Position numbers and translations under genes: made by a program. A stretch of DNA of 16,312 bases from Guyanagaster necrorhizus. Lineage: Eukaryota > Basidiomycota > Agaricomycetes > Agaricales > Physalacriaceae. Shown piece after piece: positions 1 through 8,558 of the stretch. The stretch lies in assembly GCF_019112545.1 (NCBI RefSeq), contig NW_025064980.1, positions 1 to 16,312 on the forward strand. Reading direction: 5' to 3'. Positions within the stretch are counted from its first letter, which is position 1. Every line of letters begins with the position of its first letter. The notes beneath the pieces were generated by a model, which was not told where the DNA came from, made no database searches, and saw nothing but the letters and a program-made list of their open reading frames with translations.

Positions 1-79
1 GCTGTGCTTACCAAGCATCTCGTGCTATGACTAAGCATAAATAGGGGTAAAAAGGAGAAAAGGAGGAAAAATTGTAACA
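1..79 (-). mobile_element. LTR fragment, outer (5' U3) end, minus orientation
   Basis: These 79 bases match 8467-8545, the end of the complete LTR of the minus-strand element, with one difference (ATTGTAACA here, ATCGTAACA there, a CpG transition). The fragment ends in TAACA, the terminal inverted repeat partner of TGTTA at the other LTR edge. AAGCC follows directly, the same five bases that precede the LTR at 8138. The fragment is therefore most simply the far end of the LTR whose first 114 bases close the window at 16199-16312. The rest of the LTR lies outside the window. Confidence 0.93.
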
Positions 80-84
80 AAGCC
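80..84. repeat. Target-site duplication AAGCC, right copy
   Basis: AAGCC directly follows the LTR edge TAACA and is identical to 8133-8137, which directly precedes the LTR edge TGTTA at 8138. Five-base duplications are usual for Ty3/Gypsy integrases. At both places AAG is in the gag reading frame (Lys, then Pro). The two sites are the two sides of one insertion point even though they lie 8 kb apart in the unexpected order. Confidence 0.85.
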
Positions 85-361
85 CAGCAGCTCGACCTCA
101 ACTTCTTATAGAACAAAGCAAACTGGTACAGGCACAACATATACCAGAACAGATCAGCCAATGGATGTGGATTGTCTCAAGAAGGGGGGGAAGTGTTTCA
201 ATTGTGGCCAGAAAGGCCACATGGCATGAAACTGCCCACAGAAGAAGAACAAGCGCATCCGAGAAGACATTCGGATGCAGATTGCTGAATTGATGAAGGA
301 AGAAAAAGACCTCAGGCAAGATGACAAGCCTGAGGAGGTAAAAGGTGAGGCCGAGCAGTGA
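80..361 (+). pseudogene. gag: gag 3' part (zinc-knuckle end), decayed
   Basis: This is the C-terminal end of the Gag nucleocapsid region, which packages element RNA in virus-like particles. It aligns with the end of the minus-strand gag: a Ser/Thr-rich linker, then GTGTTYT and a PMD(V/I)D motif, then a CCHC knuckle at 194-235 (Cys 194 and 203, His 218, Cys 233), then a charged tail rich in Glu and Lys. A TGA at 227-229 sits inside the knuckle where an Arg or Lys codon is expected. The gene stops with TGA at 359-361. The 5' part of this gene is at 5382-8137; the two parts meet in frame at the duplicated AAGCC. The pol frame begins here as -1 relative to gag. Confidence 0.88.
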
Positions 362-3300
362 GCGATTCCACTGACTCGGCCAAGGACTCGAGTAATAGGT
401 CATGGACTGCTGGACAGACTGACAATTCCCCTTCTGTAGTTACACCCCCTATATCTAAATTATGCATGCATCCGAATATACCCAACTCTATTACTCTGAA
501 TTCAGAATCGCCCCAGAAAACCATTTCACATAGCAAAAAAGGAAAAAAAGGACCCAAAGGTGCGTCATCACCATCTGTTCACCCTGCTAACCCTATAGGT
601 CGAACTCAATCGCCAAAGGGCTGAACAGGGGCAGAGAGCCCCACTGATTAGCTAAGTCCATTCGATACTGAATGGACTTGGCGGGCCATCAAAGATGCCA
701 AGGATGAAGCAGCGGCAAAAGCCATTCTCAAAAATTGGGTACACCGGAGCTGAGCTGAAGAAGTGATCGACAATATGGTCAAAGGAATGTGAGAAGCCCA
801 ATGAAGCAGGGCTTTCGAGTGGCTCGATGAGCTACACGGACCATGGAAATTCATCCGATAGACCAAAACCTCCAGGCAAGACCTACTGACCGAAGCCTGA
901 ATCGAGATGCTTACCTCTTGAAAAACGCACAAAGTCACCACACTAATAGACAGTGGGTGCACCGGGAGTTCTATAAATTGTGCTTTTGTCGACAAACATA
1001 AACTCCCCACTCGTGCCACAGCAGCACCAATCCCAGTCTACAATGCAGATGGAACAAAGAACCAAGCCAGCTTGATTACCAAGTACATCGAACTTCGACT
1101 CACAATTGGGGATCATTCCAAACCAATTGACCTGGCAGTAACTGACCTAGGAACTAAAGAGGTGTTCCTAGGTCACGATTGGTTAATTCGACATAACCCG
1201 CTGATCAACTGGAAGACCGGACGCATCATCTTCGCAAGATGCCGATGCCAGAAAATTCCATTCGTTCTGCCGGACAAAGATCCCGAGGACCAATGGGATC
1301 AAGAAATGGAGGATGGAGAAACCATCCTGGCTATAGATCTAGAAAGGGCCATTAGCATTCATGCTATGCACCATGCAAATGACCTGGCCGCAAAAGCCAA
1401 TGCAGGAAAGGAGGAGAGGACATTCGAAGAAATGGTACCCAAGTGGGCTCAAGACTTTCGGGATTTATTGGAAAAAGACAGTTTCGACGAACTACCCGAA
1501 CCCAAACCCTGAGACCATGCCATCGAATTAATCCCCAATGCCAATGCCAATCTGGACTGTAAAACATATCCACTCAGCAACAATGAACAACAGGAACTAG
1601 ACAAATTTCTTGAAGAAAATTTGTCTAGTGGAAGGATTCGACCATCAAAGTTGCCAATGGCATCCCCCTTCTTTTTTGTAAAAAAGAAGGATGGAAAACT
1701 TCGACCGGTACAGGACTATCGGAAACTCAATGAGATGACAATAAAAAATCGTTACCTGCTGCCCTTAATCTCGGAGTTAATGGACAAACTCCGAGGTGCC
1801 AAATACTACACCAAGTTGGACGTATGGTGGGGATATAACAATGTATGGATCAAAGAAGGAGACGAATGGAAAGCTGCTTTTCGGACAAACCATAGTTTGT
1901 TCGAACCAACGGTAATGTTCTTCGGGCTCACTAACTCACCAGCGACATTCCAATGGATGATGAATGACATTTTCAAGGACCTTATTGCCACCGGAAAGGT
2001 CACAATCTACCTGGATGACATCCTGATTATGTCCAAAACCAAAGAGGAGCACCAACAATTAGTATGGCAAATACTCATGCTGATGAGGAAGCACAAACTA
2101 TTCCTCAAAGCTGAGAAATGTGAATTCGAGGTACTGGAAACTGAGTATCTCGGAGTCATCATCAGTGAGGAGAGTATCCGAATGGACTCTATCAAAACAG
2201 CTGGGGTAACTGAATGGCCGGAGCCAACTAAAAAGAAGGAGTTACAATCATTTCTCGGATTCACCAACTTCTATCGGCGGTTTATTCGGGACTATAGCAA
2301 AATAGTCTGGCCTATGACACAATTGACTGGAAATTCCCCATGGAACTGGAGAATTTCCCAACAGGCAGCATTTAATGACCTAAAACGGCGACTGGCCATG
2401 GATATTATCCTAGCCATCCCAAGTCAGGACAGGAAGTTCAAGGTAGAAGCCGACTCCAGTGAGGGTGCCATTGGAGCCGTACTATCACAGGAACAAGAGG
2501 GCAAATGGCGACCAGTTGCTTTTATGTCAAAAGCACTCACAGTTACAGAACGTAACTATGAAATCTATGACAAAGAGCTCCTCGCCATAATGCTCACCCT
2601 AGCTGAATGGCGACATTACCTCATCGGGGCAGCCCACACCTTCGAAATCTGGACAGACCATCAAAATCTGCAGTACTTCCGACATCCACAAAAACTGAAT
2701 CACAGACAAGCCAGATGGGTAACAGAATTATCGCAATATGAATATACATTGCACCATAAGCCTGGCGCAGCAAACAAGAAGGCCGACCTACTCAGCCGAA
2801 GGGCTGACCATGACCAGGGAGGAAACGACAATAAAAAAGTCGTCCTACTCTGACCAGAACACTTCTGTGCCATGATCATGCCAACAGAAGAAGAGATGCA
2901 CGAACACATCAAAAGCGCAACCCGGGACCCACATAAATGGGATCAAAGAATTGCTCCATCACTCAATCATGAATGAGGACTGAAGAAGGACGGAGGGTTG
3001 ATCCAGTATGATGAACAAATCTATGTCCCGAGAGACAAAAAACTATGTGGTGATATCATTGCCACATATCATGACCACACGACCGCCAGACATCCCGGGA
3101 TTGCTAAGACCAAAGAGTTGGTCTTGAGAGAATACTGGTGGCCCAAAATGGACCATGATATCACCCGATATGTCAAAGCTTGTGAGGTCTGCCAGTGAAG
3201 CAAGACTTCAACACAACCCAGAGCAGCACCACTCCACCTGAACGAGGTCCCTTCATCACCATGGACCCATATCTCAGTTGATATGATAACAGGGCTTCCC

Positions 3301-4585
3301 GAAAGTGACGGCTATGATGCAATCATCGTCATAGTCGATTGCCTGCTCCACAGAATTGACATCTGAAGGATGGGCAAAAATACTACAAGATGAGGTTTAT
3401 GCAAAGTATGGCATGCCTCAGGTAGTAATTTCAGACAGAGGACCACAATTCATCTCCAAATTCTTGGACGATTTGTACCGACTTCTGAATATCAGAAGAA
3501 ATGCCTCAACGGCATATCATCCACAGACAGATGGCCAAATGGAATGGGTCAACCAAGAAATTGAAAAGTATCTATGACTTTTCATCAGTTATCATCAAGA
3601 CGACTGGACGGAATGGCTAGCATTAGCAGCATTCCAACATAACAACAGAGTTCACAGTGCGACGGGTAAAACACTGTTCTTTGTAAATTATGGATGGAAC
3701 CCACCAGTTGCACAACTGGGATGTGCACACACAACAACACCTGCTTCAATGGACTTCGCAACAACAATGACGAAAATCCACGAGGAAACCAAGACTGCCC
3801 TAGAAAAAGCTGCTTCAACAATGAAGAAGCAATATGACAGGCACCGACGAGCAGCACACAAATATTCAGCCAATGATAAAGTATGGTTGGATACAACAAA
3901 CCTACACCTCCCAAGGCCAAAACAAAAGTTAGCAGACAAACAAACAGATCCATTCAAAATCCTAATTAAAATCGGCAAATCCACATACAGGTTGCAGCTC
4001 CCCACAACTTGGAAAGTCCATAACATCTTTAATGAAGCATTATTGACACCATACATCGTGCCAGCCTTTCCAAACCAAGAACGACTGCCACCTCCTCCTC
4101 CAGAACTAATCGACGATGAAGAACATTACGAAATCGACGAGGTGCTAAACCACAAACTCAGGAAGGTTAAAGCACAAGGCAGAGGCATGAAAACAACTGT
4201 TGACTACCTAGTCAGCTGGAAGGGCTATGGACCGGAATCAAACCAGTGGGTCAATGAAAAATATATGGACACTGAGGAAGCAATCTATGACTATGAACAA
4301 CACATCAATAGGATTGACAACAGAGGGGTCATGTTCAACATTATCCTTGAGAAAATACATCGACCTGCCATCAGCAGAGGACATGTAGGAGAGGACGATA
4401 AAGATGACCCTGTGAGGACATACAGCGAAGAGCAATGTCAACCACGACTACCGCTCTCGCAGTTCAAGATCCTACGAAGAGCAGATGAAACAACAACCGG
4501 TCAAAGTCTTTATGAACCTGCAAACCGACGGATGGGTCCAGCAGATCGGCCATCTCCCTCCACAGGGGGGGGGTCTCCACCTTAA
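358..4585 (+). pseudogene. pol: pol polyprotein (PR-RT-RNaseH-INT-chromodomain), decayed
   Basis: Pol of a Ty3/Gypsy chromovirus, in -1 frame to gag. Domains in order: linker to about 900; aspartic protease with DSG at 949-957 and a FLG motif near 1165; reverse transcriptase about 1660-2170 with YLDD at 2008-2019; RNase H about 2434-2670 (Asp at 2452, WTDHQ at 2650); integrase HHCC finger 3070-3192; integrase core with Asp 3280, Asp 3434, Glu 3563; GPY/F-like module near 3940; chromodomain about 4124-4303; then a 93-residue tail. Thirteen in-frame stops are visible (TGA at 622, 751, 790, 802, 898, 919, 1510, 2851, 2974, 3196, 3575; TAG at 649, 859). Compared with the minus copy, 26 bp are missing at about 3339, between the first two catalytic Asp residues, and the frame changes there. 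Gene end is TAA at 4583. Not functional as it stands. Confidence 0.93.
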
Positions 4586-4609
4586 CTCAACCATCGGGAC
4601 GATAGTCTT

Positions 4610-4622
4610 AAGGAGGGGGTAA
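4610..4622 (+). other. Polypurine tract (plus-strand primer site)
   Basis: AAGGAGGGGGTAA lies directly before the LTR edge TGTTATG. The minus element has AAGATGGGGGTAA in the same place, also touching its LTR. Polypurine tracts at this position resist RNase H and prime second-strand DNA synthesis. A block reading CAACCATCGGGACGAT just upstream (about 4588-4603) is also shared by both elements. Confidence 0.88.
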
Positions 4623-5114
4623 TGTTATGATTTTCCCATTTTCTTTTCATTTTTCCTTCTCTTTTTCCGGAATGACCTCTATTCTCGCTCAGTTTAGGAT
4701 TGTGGGAAGCTTAATCAGCAACCCAATCGGTTTCTGCTAGCACACGCTGCTGTGTGCTGTGAAGGGAGAGACAATACTCCTTTTGTCAACAAATTGCAGT
4801 GCAGCAGTAACAGCACAACAGCTTTTGTGGAGTGCCTGGCAACAGCAGGGGTAACAGCTTCGTAGCAGACAATAACTCTTAAAGAACATTTATTTATAGC
4901 ATGACACAAAACAGTATTTAAGTAGACAGCTTTCACTGTGGTAGCTCAGCGTTAAGCTAAAGTTTATTCTTCACCATCTTATCTCGAGCTATCTGCCAAC
5001 GCCTTGACAACACAACACTGGTCACACACAAGTGGACTCTGACAGTATAACCCGAAGTGCGAGGTTCTGTCAGTTTATCACGTGTCACTAGTCACGTGGA
5101 ATTTGGGCTTAACA
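4623..5114 (+). mobile_element. LTR of the old plus-strand element, shared by both halves
   Basis: A 492-bp LTR with edges TGTTA...TAACA. It is related to the minus-element LTRs in its last third: both share TATTTAAG, the self-primer block, CGAAGTGCGA (5053-5062 here), TTTATCACGTG and a GGGC(T/C)TAACA end. The U3 part is different, with short CAGCA-rich stretches at about 4797-4860. The left edge abuts the pol/PPT side and the right edge abuts the primer-binding site and ORF-A. One LTR thus does the work of a 3' LTR and a 5' LTR at once. Confidence 0.9.
4915..4960 (+). promoter_or_regulatory. LTR core promoter: TATA box and predicted start / self-primer
   Basis: TATTTAAG at 4915-4922 looks like a TATA box. 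AGCGTTAAGCTAA at 4948-4960 is the exact reverse complement of the 13 bases at 5116-5128 just after the LTR. In the Tf1/sushi group the first bases of the RNA fold back and prime reverse transcription, so the RNA should start at or next to 4948, about 33 bp from the TATA box. The minus element has the same layout with 34 bp. The start position is inferred from pairing. Confidence 0.75.
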
Positions 5115-5155
5115 ATTAGCTTAACGCTTCTTCATTCTCTTCTTCAAGCCCAATT
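5100..5155 (+). promoter_or_regulatory. Self-priming site: PBS 5116-5128 inside a predicted stem-loop
   Basis: TTAGCTTAACGCT (5116-5128) begins two bases after the LTR and pairs over exactly 13 bases with LTR bases 4948-4960; the bases on either side do not pair. There is no TGG directly after the LTR, so a tRNA primer is not indicated. The last LTR bases AATTTGGGCTT (5100-5110) can pair with AAGCCCAATT (5146-5155), with one bulged T, which would hold the PBS in a loop. The minus element keeps both parts. Confidence 0.78.
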
Positions 5156-5170
5156 GTGCTGAGGAACCGA

Positions 5171-6616
5171 ATGCCCCCTGTGCTTAATCCTTCCGACCCA
5201 AACTTTACCCATGAGTTCTTTGAACTCCTAGCTTCTATTATTGGAATCTTGATCAGTCTATTGGTGATCATACAGCTGTGCCATGGATATCAATTGATCA
5301 CAGCTTGGGCAATCAGGCACTATCACGAATTCCAATGTATTCGAATCATCCTCTGCAATGTCACACCCGACCTTCCTCTCCATGACATCCCTGCCTCTAC
5401 CCGACCCTCAACATCCTGACAGCCCCACCAGCCAGAAGGACATGAACCCGAAGACATCTCTGGAAGAACGTCTGAGGAATGTACTAGGGAAGAAGAGGAG
5501 CAGCGTCAGCAGCACACGTACCCCCCGCGACCCTCGCCAGCAATCATCTGAGACCCTGGAAACCCCTGGGCCACAGGATTCTGGCAACCCCAACCTGACA
5601 CTCCCATCCCGTCCCCCCAGTGTAGTGTCTCAGCAACCAGGACTGCAACTCCTGTCCCTAGCACTGGCATTGGGTGCCGTGCTAGAGACTCCCTGGATGC
5701 CTCACAGGTGGCTCGAGGAGCCAGTCCTAGGAGTCGAGGATCCCATCATACAACATCAGTACGAAACAGAAGCACTGACAGTAGAACAGGGGTCGATAAC
5801 GACCCCTATTGGAGTAACGACAACAGCAAGCACCACTGGTGGCGAGCTGCTGCCATCAAGGCTGACCAGTTGGAGCGCTGTGCAGCTAGCAGTAATCCTA
5901 GCAGAACAACAAGCATACGAGCAATACCAGCAGGAACACAGGGGACCAAGGCCCCCGATGTGGTCTGCCCCCGAGTGGACCAAATTCGACCTATCCATGA
6001 CCTTCCCGAGTACCTTGCCACCCAGACACGTATCGACAATGAGATTTATAGAGAGAATGACCTCTTCGGGAGGTATCTCCAGGCATGAGAAACAGAGCAG
6101 CAGAGGAGAGAGGCTGGCAGTACCAGGACCAGTACCCTTGTCAACACCAGCACCCTCGACTCACCCTTCCGAGAGCCCAGCACCCCTCCCACCGAGTCCG
6201 ACCTATGGGCCGAGCCCATCCAGACCACCAGTGTCCTGAGGGAGGAAGCACTCGACGACAGCCGACCGCTATCGTATGGGACCGATATCATCACAGAGAC
6301 TGACAGTATCCCCGACAGAGGAAATGGTATACCAGCCGGCCAGGGAATGATCGGGGGAGACGACAAGCACATTGACCCAATGGGGGATCTCAAAAGGATT
6401 CTCAACAGGCCAATTGCCACCCTCTTCCTTCGACCCCACTTCTATTGCAACTTCCATCGATATAGCAGAGCAATGGCGGCAGATGCAGCAAGGAGAGAGG
6501 CCAAGCAGCAGCAGCAGCAGCCCGAGCAAGAGCCTTCTCCTCACTCTGGGCCAGATGACACCAGACCTAGTACTCAGCCCCAGCATGGCCGCACCAGAGG
6601 CCTACGACCTGCTTGA
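5171..6616 (+). pseudogene. ORF-A: membrane-anchored accessory ORF overlapping gag, decayed
   Basis: First ORF after the primer-binding site; function unknown. ATG at 5171 follows an in-frame GTG at 5156. An N-terminal hydrophobic segment (about 19 residues, ending LLVIIQLC) looks like one membrane helix. Same-frame blocks shared with the minus copy include TPDLPxHDIP, NPWxT, GIGxxARDSLDA, SPFREP and a C-terminal stretch ending RYSR. Three internal TGA stops interrupt it (5417, 5549, 6086). The final TGA at 6614-6616 aligns with the ORF-A stop of the minus copy. A CAG run near 6508 gives five glutamines, which is not in the same place in the other copy. It overlaps gag, which is read in the +1 frame, over 5382-6616. 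No database family is recognised. It does not look like Env, having no signal peptide plus C-terminal anchor layout. Confidence 0.68.
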
Positions 6617-8137
6617 CAGTTCCCTCCTCGAGGGGGAAATACTGAGCAAGGATGGCGATGTGGATGACGAGGCAGAGGAGGGGGACCCCGACAAGAGGGA
6701 CGAGGATCCCCTCTCTGAGTACGGGAAGAATTTTGAACCAACGGCAGAAGAAGTATTGAGGAGGGGAGCACGTGAGGTGCGTGAGCAGGAATTCATTCAG
6801 CTGTATCAAGAGCAGATGGCCAAATTATGGAAGGACGACCTTTGGCTAAGGTCGTCCCTAGGACGAAGGTATACTCTTGCCGACCATGTCGAGCAAGAGG
6901 AAATTTTACAATATGCGGCCACTGAACAGGCCATTTTTAATTTTAATCAAAGATTTTTACATTATCAGATGGGACCGTTACCACCATACAAGCCAAAGCA
7001 TGACAAATGCTCGGCCCCAATGCCATAGACACCGAGTGTACTGCCACCTAAATCAGCAAACACGGCACCTTCAATCCGAACGATGACATCTCGGTACTCA
7101 TATGCCACCTCTGCCGTCCTCAGTATGGCATCTCGGCTTGCCAGGGGCCAGCCCCAGGCAGCCTGGCAACACTCAAAACAATGGAGGCTGCCACCGATCC
7201 CACGACCATTCGCCAGACAGCCACCACCGAACGAGGCAGAGGGTAGTGGGGCCCAGGCACCTGAGGCACCTGAGGCACCACCTCTCACAGAAGATGATCC
7301 TGAGGCGCTCGCTCAAGGATGGACAGTCAGGAATGGCCGTATCATGCGAAAAACAGCACCTAAACCAGAGAGTCTGGTAGCCGATGATGGATCACTCTAT
7401 TCATTCCCAGGACCCCCAAGTGGATGGGCACAACCGCCTGATGGCGGGATTCCAAATCCAATGATCGCACTCATGGCCGATGCTCAAATACTACAAGTAA
7501 AACCCATTCTTTGTGCTGAGCCCTGTCTTTTCAAAGGGGCATCAGATGATATTGATCGATTCCTGGTCGACTGCGACCAATACTTCCAAGTTTTTGCCAC
7601 ATACTTCCTAGCTGACATGTACAAGATAACCTTTGCCGTCACCCATATGGCAGACAAGGCGAAGGTATGGTGGGTTCTAATCGCTCCCTCATTCTGGTCT
7701 ATGACCAGGGACCATCACTGATATCCCACATGGCTCGTCTTCAAACAAATGATCAGGGAGAAGTTCACCGATCCGGCTGTTCAAGAAGTACACAAGCAGA
7801 AGATGAAGGAGTATAAGATGGCCGGTAAAGCGGCCACAGACTACTTTGACAAATTGGAGTGGCTCAGCAGACTTGCCGGAGTATGGGACGATGTAGCTGA
7901 CACTGGCCACATGGCCGAATACATGAAGATGGGATTGCCATCAAACTATCTCATCACAATTTCAGACCTGGGACACAACATTCCAGTAGGCTATGATGAG
8001 TGGAAGGCCCAAATCATTGGGATGTACAAGGAATGACAACGGCAGAAGGCAGAAGCAATGACTTTGGCTTATGGCTATTGAAGCCAGAGACAGGGCCAGA
8101 AGCCCTCCACCTCCAGCACAACCATGCCCGCCAAGCC
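5382..8137 (+). pseudogene. gag: gag 5' part (long N-terminal extension plus capsid region), decayed
   Basis: Gag forms the particle shell. The ATG at 5382 (Met-Thr-Ser-Leu-Pro) aligns with the first gag ATG of the minus copy; an earlier in-frame ATG at 5358 is not conserved. Order: Pro/Ser-rich extension overlapping ORF-A, an acidic patch (about 6650-6720), a charged segment with a (K/E)ILQYA motif near 6900, a Pro-rich linker, then the capsid-like core from about 7526 (KGxSDDIDRFLVDC, then the EVHKQK and ATDYFD blocks) to about 8036. Six in-frame stops: TGA 6237, 6348, 7719, 8034, 8079 and TAG 7026. Several stand where the minus copy has Arg. The reading frame ends at AAGCC (8133-8137), where the LTR is inserted; the missing 3' end is at 80-361. 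A short GAGGCACCT direct repeat near 7255-7285 encodes an Ala-Pro-Glu repeat. Confidence 0.87.
8133..8137. repeat. Target-site duplication AAGCC, left copy
   Basis: AAGCC directly before the LTR edge at 8138 and identical to 80-84. AAG is in the gag frame (codon at 8133). It marks the insertion point of the minus-strand element in the old gag. Confidence 0.87.
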
Positions 8138-8545
8138 TGTTAGGCCCAAGCATCACGTGGACTGATACACGTGATAAACAGATGTTCCTTCGCACTTCGA
8201 GGAATCACCTGAGTTCACTTATATGTATATCTGAACGGTGTGACTCAAGGTCAGAAGTAGACTCGAGGTAGAATGGTGTGAATAAACTTTAGCTCGAAGC
8301 TGGGGTATCCCAGCGAGAGCTACTAGTCTTAAATACCATACAGGTGATGCTAATAATATAACTACTAATTGTATCGGTCTGTGTCCATGGTGCCCGTTGT
8401 CCTTGAGCATCGTTGTCGTACATAAAAGGGTAATTGTGTATCATCGAGCGTCGTTGCCTTCAGTCAGCTGTGCTTACCAAGCATCTCGTGCTATGACTAA
8501 GCATAAATAGGGGTAAAAAGGAGAAAAGGAGGAAAAATCGTAACA
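8138..8545 (-). mobile_element. 3' LTR of the minus-strand element (complete, 408 bp)
   Basis: Edges TGTTAGGCCC and CGTAACA. On its right it touches the polypurine tract of the minus element (read on the minus strand); on its left it touches the target duplication AAGCC. Its first 114 bases differ from the 5' LTR at 16199-16312 at two sites, both transitions at CpG. Its last 79 bases differ from 1-79 at one site. The pair of LTRs is thus about 98-99 percent identical where visible, so the insertion is much younger than the element it sits in. Two CACGTG hexamers lie at about 8153-8175. Confidence 0.94.
8289..8335 (-). promoter_or_regulatory. LTR core promoter: TATA box and self-primer, minus strand
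   Basis: On the minus strand TATTTAAG runs from 8335 to 8328 and AGCTTCGAGCTAA from 8301 to 8289. The latter is the exact complement of the primer-binding site of this element at 16185-16197. Spacing from TATA to predicted RNA start is 34 bp, matching the old element. In this copy (3' LTR) the block would define the end of R rather than drive transcription. Confidence 0.73.
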
Positions 8546-8558
8546 TTACCCCCATCTT
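8546..8558 (-). other. Polypurine tract of the minus-strand element
   Basis: On the minus strand AAGATGGGGGTAA touches the LTR edge TGTTACG. It is the counterpart of 4610-4622. The pol stop (TAA at 8581-8579) is only about 20 bp upstream. Confidence 0.88.

Larger units (their letters stand above)
80..8137 (+). mobile_element. Old plus-strand Ty3/Gypsy element, circularly permuted
   Basis: Going round from the shared LTR (4623-5114), the parts are: primer-binding site, ORF-A, gag to 8137, [minus element], gag from 80, pol, polypurine tract, LTR. In the window these appear as gag 3' end-pol-LTR-ORF-A-gag 5' end. Only one LTR is present and it serves both sides. All coding parts are decayed by in-frame stops, mostly TGA at arginine positions, to a similar degree on both sides of the LTR, so the two halves look equally old. 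An ordinary integrated copy would show two LTRs at its ends and no LTR in the middle. Confidence 0.85.

Noticed and set aside
358..624. A separate small gene between gag and protease in the old element.
   Set aside because: It is the start of pol in -1 frame; it aligns with the longer pol start of the young element and ends only because of a TGA.
750..3200. Many in-frame TGA codons might mean a code where TGA is Trp.
   Set aside because: Most TGA codons stand at Arg, not Trp, positions of the homologous copy, TAG also occurs, and Arg-to-Trp, Cys and His changes accompany them. CpG decay explains this better.
5115..5135. tRNA-type primer-binding site after the LTR.
   Set aside because: No TGG-starting tRNA complement is present at the LTR edge in either element, while a 13-nt complement inside the LTR is.
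6505..6525. CAG repeat as a microsatellite of interest.
   Set aside because: Only five units inside coding sequence; a short Gln run occurs elsewhere in the other copy, so it looks like ordinary low complexity.
8380..8460. Short direct repeats (TCGTTG motifs) in the U3 of the young LTR as an enhancer array.
   Set aside because: The repeats are few, short and imperfect; I cannot separate them from chance.
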